The translations under genes were made by a program, and so were the position numbers. The notes beneath the pieces were generated by a model. It saw only the letters and a list, made by a program, of their open reading frames with translations. It was not told the DNA's origin and made no database searches. 64,000 nt of DNA from Solirubrobacter sp963736505 (GTDB lineage: Bacteria > Actinomycetota > Thermoleophilia > Solirubrobacterales > Solirubrobacteraceae), in NCBI GenBank assembly GCA_963736505.1, contig CAVTOZ010000003.1, forward strand, positions 1,302,001 through 1,366,000. Reading direction: 5' to 3'. Below are positions 59,683 to 64,000 of this stretch, piece by piece (position 1 is the first letter of the stretch; the number at the start of each line of letters is the position of its first letter).

Positions 59683-60841
59683 TCAGCTCGGTTCTTCGCT
59701 CGCCCGGCGGAGGTAGTCGTTGAGGCGCTGGGCGGCGTCGTCCTCGCCGGGCTGCGGAAGGAGCTTGACGTAGCGGTTGACCATCTGCCAGGTCGGCGTG
59801 GCCCATGAACTCCATCAGCTCCTTGATGGTGTAGCCCGCCGCCATCAGCAGTGAGGCGTAGGTGTGGCGGCATTCGTGGAGCGTGATGCGCTTGAGGTCG
59901 GCGGCGGTCCAGGCGGTGTCGACGTGGGCGGCGATCTTGCCGGACATGACGGAGCGGTCGACGACCTTACCGGCGAGTGGGTGGCCTTGGCGTTCCCAGG
60001 CGTCGGTGAGGACGGTGCGGAGGTTGTCGGCGATCGGTGGACGGCGGGAGGTGCCCGGCTCGCTCTTGGAGCGGTGGACGATGAGCCGGGTCGCGATGTG
60101 GTCGCCGTCGAGGACGTCTTCTCAGTCGAGGCGGTAGATCTCGGAGCGGCGGAGGCCGGCGTAGAAGGCGATTGCGTAGGGGAGACGATCCTCGGGCTCG
60201 AGGAGCGCGAGGAGTCGGGCGGCTTCGGGTGCGAGCGCGACGCGCAGACGGGGCTTTTCGTCGTTCGGCGGCAACTCGACGAGCCTCAGCGGATTGCGCG
60301 CGACGAGCCGCCGGCTCGGAGCCGAGGCCCAGGCGTAGATGTTCGAGGCGAGCGAGACGTGCTTGGCGATCGTCGATCGCGAGAGGCCCTTGCGGGTGAG
60401 GCCGTCGATCCAACGTTGCCAGTCGAGCTCGCTGATCTCCGACGCGATCCGCGGGCCGAACTCCGGTCGGACGAGATAGATCCAGGAACGGCGCATGCCC
60501 TCGATCGTGGTGTCGGAGTAGGCCTTGCCGCGGCCGCGCCGCCGGCCGATCTGGCCGGCTTCGACGCCCTCGATCCAGTGGTCGCCGAGTTGCTCGAAGG
60601 TCGGTCCCTGCGCGGCGAGGGACACGTCGCCGACCTCGCCGGCGGCGAGCCAGGACAGGACCTCGGCGCGGTTCTTGACGACCGGACGCTGCCACTCGGC
60701 CTTGCCGCTGACGGGATGGCGCCGCCGGCCGCGCCAGGACGGCGTGCAGCGACAGCGCGCCGCAGGGTCGTCGAAGGCGGGGCAGCGCGTGGAGTGCGAG
60801 ACGTAGACGCCCGGGGTTCGGGTCTTTCGCCAGTTGGCCAT
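59683..60841 (-). pseudogene. Tyrosine recombinase (integrase), inactivated
   Basis: Begins MANWRKTRTPGVYVSHSTRC at ATG 60841. The SAM-like core-binding domain is intact (FEQLGDHWIEG to ARNPLRLVELPP). The catalytic domain has its first Arg in AGLRRSEIY, then a TGA at 60124-60122 replaces a Trp codon in RLD-W-EDV. Beyond it the frame continues with HECRHTYASLL (the HxxR box) and MGHADL. One extra G in CTGGCAG (near 59788) shifts the frame, after which MVNRYVKLLPQPGEDDAAQRL, with the catalytic Tyr, and the stop at 59683 are recovered. Two independent lesions make this a pseudogene; the intact product would be 385 residues. Confidence 0.88.
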
Positions 60842-61004
60842 GCCCCTCCTAGCGCCGAGCCTCAGAAGCTGGCCCCGGGGGACACACAAGGGGACACAAC
60901 TGGCCGACAAGAGGGGTCTGTCGGGGTCCGTTGGGGTCGGACCGTCCGCGGAGCGTTCCTCGCGAAGTGCCTGCAAAGGTGAGGAAACGGGCGAAGACTG
61001 CGGA

Positions 61005-61046
61005 TGCCGGAGGAGGGACTCGAACCCCCGACACGCGGATTATGAT
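61005..61046 (-). other. 3' fragment of tRNA-Met (CAT), presumed integrase attachment site
   Basis: On the minus strand the sequence runs from the anticodon loop (TCATAA), through the stem half TCCGC, variable loop GTGTC and T-arm GGGGG-TTCGAGT-CCCTC, to acceptor CTCCGGC and discriminator A. No D-arm, 5' acceptor or matching anticodon-stem half lies upstream, so it is not a working tRNA. Tyrosine integrases recombine in exactly this part of tRNA genes, and an integrase relic lies 164 bp away. Confidence 0.75.
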
Positions 61047-61162
61047 GCTCCCAGGATTCGGCTTTTGCCTGCATAGCGGTGTGTTTCGGGGCCTCTGAGG
61101 GGGACAGAATGGCACGCGCGGCGCACGCTGAGCGATCGAACTTCGTGTAGTGAACACGCATT

Positions 61163-61594
61163 TCACAGGCTCCCGGCGGGCACGAGCCAGACGCTCTCGA
61201 GGGCGAGATCGGTCTTCTTCTCCGCGATCAGGTCGTAGTCGCGGTCGTAGTGCAGCACGCCGAGGCCGTGGCGATCGGCGAGCGCGGCGACGATGAGATC
61301 GACGGGTGGGAGCCGGTGATGCCCGATCCGGGCGAGCTGGCGTTGCGCATCGACGGCTCGTCGCTCGACCTCCTCGTCGATGTGAAAGTGGGGGAGGGCA
61401 AGCAGTTCGTCGAGCAGCTCGCCGTGGTCGCGCGCGTTCCTCGCGGAGTAGCCGGCTTCGAGGAGGAAGGGCATGCAGGTCGCGATCCGTCCGGCCTCGA
61501 GCGCGTCGGCGATCTCGCTCGCGCGCGCGTCGCTGAGGCCGGGGTCCCCGAGCCGCGCCCAGGCGGAGTTGTCGAGCAGCAGCGTTCCGGTCAC
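61163..61594 (-). CDS. PIN-domain (VapC-type) toxin, copy 2
   Basis: 143 residues, near-identical in layout to the toxin at 22808-23236 (LLLDNSAW, FLLEAGYS, AQRQLARIGHHRLPPVDLIVAALADRHG, LHYDRDYDLI), with one extra Lys and about 25 substitutions. Active-site acids are kept. The ATG overlaps the antitoxin stop by 4 nt. Unlike copy 1 it has no third gene behind it; 120 bp downstream lies the tRNA-Met fragment. Confidence 0.88.
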   Translation of the reverse strand: MTGTLLLDNSAWARLGDPGLSDARASEIADALEAGRIATCMPFLLEAGYSARNARDHGELLDELLALPHFHIDEEVERRAVDAQRQLARIGHHRLPPVDLIVAALADRHGLGVLHYDRDYDLIAEKKTDLALESVWLVPAGSL

Positions 61595-61863
61595 GGACGC
61601 GCCCAGCCGGCGCGACGGACCTCATCGGCGGCCGCGCGGTCGACCGGTACGTCGCGGCGGCGGATCCTCGAGGCCAGTTGCCGTCGTCTTGAGGCGGTGT
61701 CATCGCGCTCGGCGCGGAGTTGCGCGACCTTCTGCTGGGCACCGAGGATCACGAGCTCGCCGAACTCGACGCGCCCGTCGCCGAGCTCGCCGCGCAACTC
61801 GTCGAGCGCCGCCTTGACCGGCGGCGTCTCGGTGATCGCGTGACGACGGTTCTGAGTCGGCAT
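61591..61863 (-). CDS. Antitoxin of the PIN toxin, copy 2
   Basis: 90 residues, starting MPTQNRRHAITETPPVKAALDELR, with the same length and basic C-terminal half as copy 1. TACACT lies 6 nt before the ATG, overlapped by the 20-bp dyad. Differences from copy 1 cluster in the C-terminal half (RRRQLASRIRRRDVPVDRAAA), which probably contacts the toxin. Confidence 0.82.
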   Translation of the reverse strand: MPTQNRRHAITETPPVKAALDELRGELGDGRVEFGELVILGAQQKVAQLRAERDDTASRRRQLASRIRRRDVPVDRAAADEVRRAGWARP

Positions 61864-61870
61864 CGAGTCA

Positions 61871-61890
61871 GTGTAGCACCGGTGTCACAC
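61871..61890. promoter_or_regulatory. Operator dyad of toxin-antitoxin copy 2
   Basis: GTGTAGCACCGGTGTCACAC, a palindrome centred on ACCGGT that overlaps the -10 box (TACACT on the minus strand, 61875-61870). It matches copy 1 (23514-23533) in 17-18 of 20 positions while flanking DNA differs. Confidence 0.65.
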
Positions 61891-61910
61891 CGACCGGCCT
61901 TTGCGGATCA

Positions 61911-63980
61911 CTAACGCGGTTTGGGCGTGGCTGTGGGGCTCGCGGCTGGACTGGGGCTCGCGGTCGGACTGGGGCTGGCCGTAGCCGGGCCTGGCGTTGG
62001 CGTTGGTCGGGCGCCGGTGCGGGTGCTGTGCAGCGCGGAGAGCGTCGGCAGTTCGCGGGGTACGTTGAAGTCCGGACAATCGTGTGCCTGGGCGGCCTTC
62101 ATGTACGAGCGCCAGATCGGACCAGATGTCGGGCCGCCGAAGCCGGTGTAGCTGCGTGAGCGTGGATGGCCGGTCCACACCGCGGTCGAGTACCGCGGCG
62201 TGTAGCCGACGAACCAGGCGTCGGACAGGCCGTCGGTGGTGCCGGTCTTGCCGGCTTCTGAGCTGCAGCCGATCGAGGTGTATCCGGCGCCGGTGCCTTT
62301 GGTGATCACGCCCTCGAGGACTTTCGTGACGTCATAGGCCTCGCCGTCGGTGAGCACGCGGTGACCGGAAGCGCTCGCGGGCCGCTCGACGTGGCCGTCA
62401 GGGAAGACGACCTTGGCGATCATGGTCGGGGCGCGGCGGACGCCACCGTCAGCGAGTGTGGCGTAGGCGCTGGCCATCTCGAGCGGCGTGACGCCCTCGC
62501 TCAGCCCGCCGATCGCGGCTGCCGGGGGGATGTAGCAGTTCGCGCCGCGCTTGCAGGCATGGTTCTTGGCGGTGACGCCCAGGGGCGAGGTGATCCCCAT
62601 CGAGTACGCGGTGTCGGCGAATTGCTGCACCCCGACGTCGAGCACGAGCTGGGCGAACACCGCGTTGACCGATTCCACCGTCGCGTCGGCGAGCGACATC
62701 GTCCCGCTCCCCGGCTCGGAGTTGTTGACCGTCCACGAGCTGCCGCCCGGGAGTGTCAACGTCAACGGCGCGCTGCCGTCGTAGTACGTCGAGTTCGGGT
62801 CGACGCCCTGTTTGATCGCGGTTGCAAGGACGAACGGCTTGAACGAAGACCCCGGTTGCCGGTGTGCCTGGGCGGCGAAGTTGAACTGACTGTCGCCGGA
62901 ATAGTGCTGGCTGGAGGCGAGCGCCACGATCTCGCCGGTCCTGGGATCGACCGAGGCCAGCGCCGACGCGGGCCCCCCGTTCGGATTGCAGACCGCGCAC
63001 GCGTCGACCGCGCTCTGCGCCGCCTTCTGCAGGCGCGGGTTGATCGTCGTGTACACCTTCAGCCCGCCGGTGCGGACCACGTCGGCTCCGTAGCGCTGGA
63101 TCAGTTCCTTCTGGACGTAGTCGAAGATGTACGGCTGCTTGATCTGGGTGTAGCGCTTCGACGGATGCAGCGCGAGCTTGTGCGACACCGCGCTCGCGTA
63201 CTGAGCCGCGGTGACGTAGTGCTGCTTGAGCATGGCCTGCAGCACGTCGTTGCGGCGTGTCAGCGCCGCTTTCGGATGGAGTAGCGGGTTGTACTCCGAC
63301 GGGGCCTGCGGGAGTCCGGCGATCAGCGCCGCCTCGGGGAGCGTCAGCCGCTTCGCCGGGCGCGAGAAGTAGGTCTCCGCCGCCGCCTGCACGCCGAGCG
63401 CGGTGGCGCCCGCGTTGGTGCCGTAGGGCGCCGTGTTCAGGTAGTCGGTGAGGATCGCGTCCTTCGAGTTGGCGTCGTTCTCCTCGTTGGCCAGGTGTGC
63501 CTCGATGATCTTGCGCCGGATCGTCTGGCTCGGGTGCGCGAGGTAGAGGTTGCGGACCAGCTGCTGCGTGATCGTCGAGGCGCCCTGCAGCGGCTTGCCG
63601 CCGGCCTTCGCATCGCGCCACCCGGCACGGACGATCGCCTGCACGTCGACCCCGCCCTCTTTGTAGAAGTTCTTGTCCTCGATCGCGATCGTGCCGTCCT
63701 TGACCCAGTGCGACATGAGGTCGCCCGCCACGGGCTCCCGGATCGTCTCGGAATGGATCACGCCGAGCTGCGAGCCGTCCGCGGCGTAGATCTTCGTCAC
63801 CAGGGACTGCTTGCGGGGCTTCAGCTCGCTGATCGCCGGAGCGGAGTCGTAGATCCGCAAGAACCAGATGACGCCCGCGGCGACCGCCCCCGCGGCAAGC
63901 ACCAGCACCAGGCCTGCGATGAGCACAAGCCACCTCAACGGCGAGCCGCGTCGCCTTCGCCTCAGCGCCAGGCTCGGCAA
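61911..63980 (-). CDS. Class A penicillin-binding protein (bifunctional transglycosylase/transpeptidase)
   Basis: 689 residues. Membrane anchor about 17-40. The glycosyltransferase domain holds Glu101 in EDKNFY, QGASTITQQLVRNLYL and RRKIIEAHLA. The transpeptidase domain holds Ser378 in SSFK, SVN and KTGTT. It polymerises and cross-links peptidoglycan outside the membrane. The last 45 residues are a Pro/Thr/Ser-rich tail. TTG 63980 is the best start: TAGCCT lies 8 nt upstream and the basic stretch LRRRRRGSPLRW precedes the membrane helix. Confidence 0.93.
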   Translation of the reverse strand: MPSLALRRRRRGSPLRWLVLIAGLVLVLAAGAVAAGVIWFLRIYDSAPAISELKPRKQSLVTKIYAADGSQLGVIHSETIREPVAGDLMSHWVKDGTIAIEDKNFYKEGGVDVQAIVRAGWRDAKAGGKPLQGASTITQQLVRNLYLAHPSQTIRRKIIEAHLANEENDANSKDAILTDYLNTAPYGTNAGATALGVQAAAETYFSRPAKRLTLPEAALIAGLPQAPSEYNPLLHPKAALTRRNDVLQAMLKQHYVTAAQYASAVSHKLALHPSKRYTQIKQPYIFDYVQKELIQRYGADVVRTGGLKVYTTINPRLQKAAQSAVDACAVCNPNGGPASALASVDPRTGEIVALASSQHYSGDSQFNFAAQAHRQPGSSFKPFVLATAIKQGVDPNSTYYDGSAPLTLTLPGGSSWTVNNSEPGSGTMSLADATVESVNAVFAQLVLDVGVQQFADTAYSMGITSPLGVTAKNHACKRGANCYIPPAAAIGGLSEGVTPLEMASAYATLADGGVRRAPTMIAKVVFPDGHVERPASASGHRVLTDGEAYDVTKVLEGVITKGTGAGYTSIGCSSEAGKTGTTDGLSDAWFVGYTPRYSTAVWTGHPRSRSYTGFGGPTSGPIWRSYMKAAQAHDCPDFNVPRELPTLSALHSTRTGARPTPTPGPATASPSPTASPSPAASPTATPKPR

Positions 63981-64000
63981 GACAATTCAGGCTAGCCGCC

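Larger units (their letters stand above)
54650..61046. mobile_element. Decayed integrative element
   Basis: Bounded on the left by the junction of two gene fragments (54620-54690) and on the right by a tRNA-Met 3' fragment (61005-61046). It contains a 5'-truncated TraA-type relaxase/helicase, an excisionase-like HTH gene, a tyrosine integrase with two inactivating mutations, and five or so cargo genes. Neither mobility end is functional as it stands. The left boundary is approximate and no matching second attachment site was found in the window. Confidence 0.55.

Noticed and set aside
59142..59873. 243-codon minus-strand ORF
   Set aside because: It combines a shifted frame of the integrase relic with non-coding DNA; no homology and no start context.
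61005..61100. Complete tRNA gene
   Set aside because: Only the anticodon-loop-to-3'-end half is present; there is no D-arm or 5' acceptor complement upstream.

Overview
The window is very GC-rich and gene-dense. It looks like the chromosome of an actinobacterium of the class Thermoleophilia, most likely Solirubrobacterales (Conexibacter, Solirubrobacter or Baekduia-like). Supporting signs are strong G/C bias at third codon positions, many TANNNT boxes only 6-7 nt upstream of ATG/GTG/TTG codons (leaderless mRNAs), many ECF sigma factors, a large secretome of Ig-like, NHL, Kelch, RTX and collagen-like proteins, and a small secreted collagen-like family (58.4-59.1 kb) that I associate with this group. 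The taxonomic call is an inference.

Layout. 0-6 kb: a DEAD-box helicase running off the left edge, an NAD(P)-binding protein divergent from an AraC regulator, a chagasin-like protease inhibitor, a cupin, and an 800-residue secreted protein joining a candidate thioester domain, three Ig-like repeats and a C-terminal sortase. 5.9-6.7 kb is non-coding: a 47/48-bp tandem array and two diverged copies of a hairpin-bearing block. 6.7-12.2 kb: a TetM-like ribosomal protection GTPase with a possible leaderless leader peptide, an S53 peptidase, zwf and a conserved hypothetical gene. 12.2-21.3 kb: an ArsR-like regulator divergent from a secreted GH15 enzyme, YnfA, a DUF427 protein, an ECF sigma/zinc anti-sigma/MOSC-flavin-FeS operon, and a MopE-like secreted protein. 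21.4-28.8 kb: a frameshifted conserved gene, a PIN toxin-antitoxin operon with a third gene, an epimerase coupled to an ECF41-type sigma factor, and a sigma factor fused to its own zinc anti-sigma domain, membrane segment and Thr/Pro tail.

28.9-45.7 kb is a secretome region: a Kelch/FN3 protein, a Gly-rich/NHL protein, a subtilase-like protease with an altered catalytic centre, a YQW-repeat Ig protein, an RTX/collagen protein and a zinc-ribbon membrane protein, interrupted by a cupin, an isoprenylcysteine-methyltransferase-like protein and an ABC exporter. 45.7-48.4 kb: a VOC protein, a LuxR relic, an HExxH protein with an N-terminus like contractile-injection cargo, and an AbrB/PIN toxin-antitoxin pair. 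48.7-54.3 kb is a beta-glucoside locus: a ROK repressor divergent from a large secreted GH3 enzyme, with a GH13 pseudogene behind the ROK gene. The GH3 enzyme and the subtilase-like protein share a C-terminal domain resembling WxL surface domains.

54.3-61.05 kb is a decayed integrative element: a TraA-type relaxase/helicase missing its 5' half, an excisionase-like gene, cargo (DUF2442, methyltransferase, small membrane and collagen-like proteins), a tyrosine integrase killed by one nonsense codon and one 1-bp insertion, and the 3' part of a tRNA-Met gene as attachment site. A second copy of the PIN toxin-antitoxin module, with the same 20-bp operator as the first, follows, then a class A penicillin-binding protein to the right edge.
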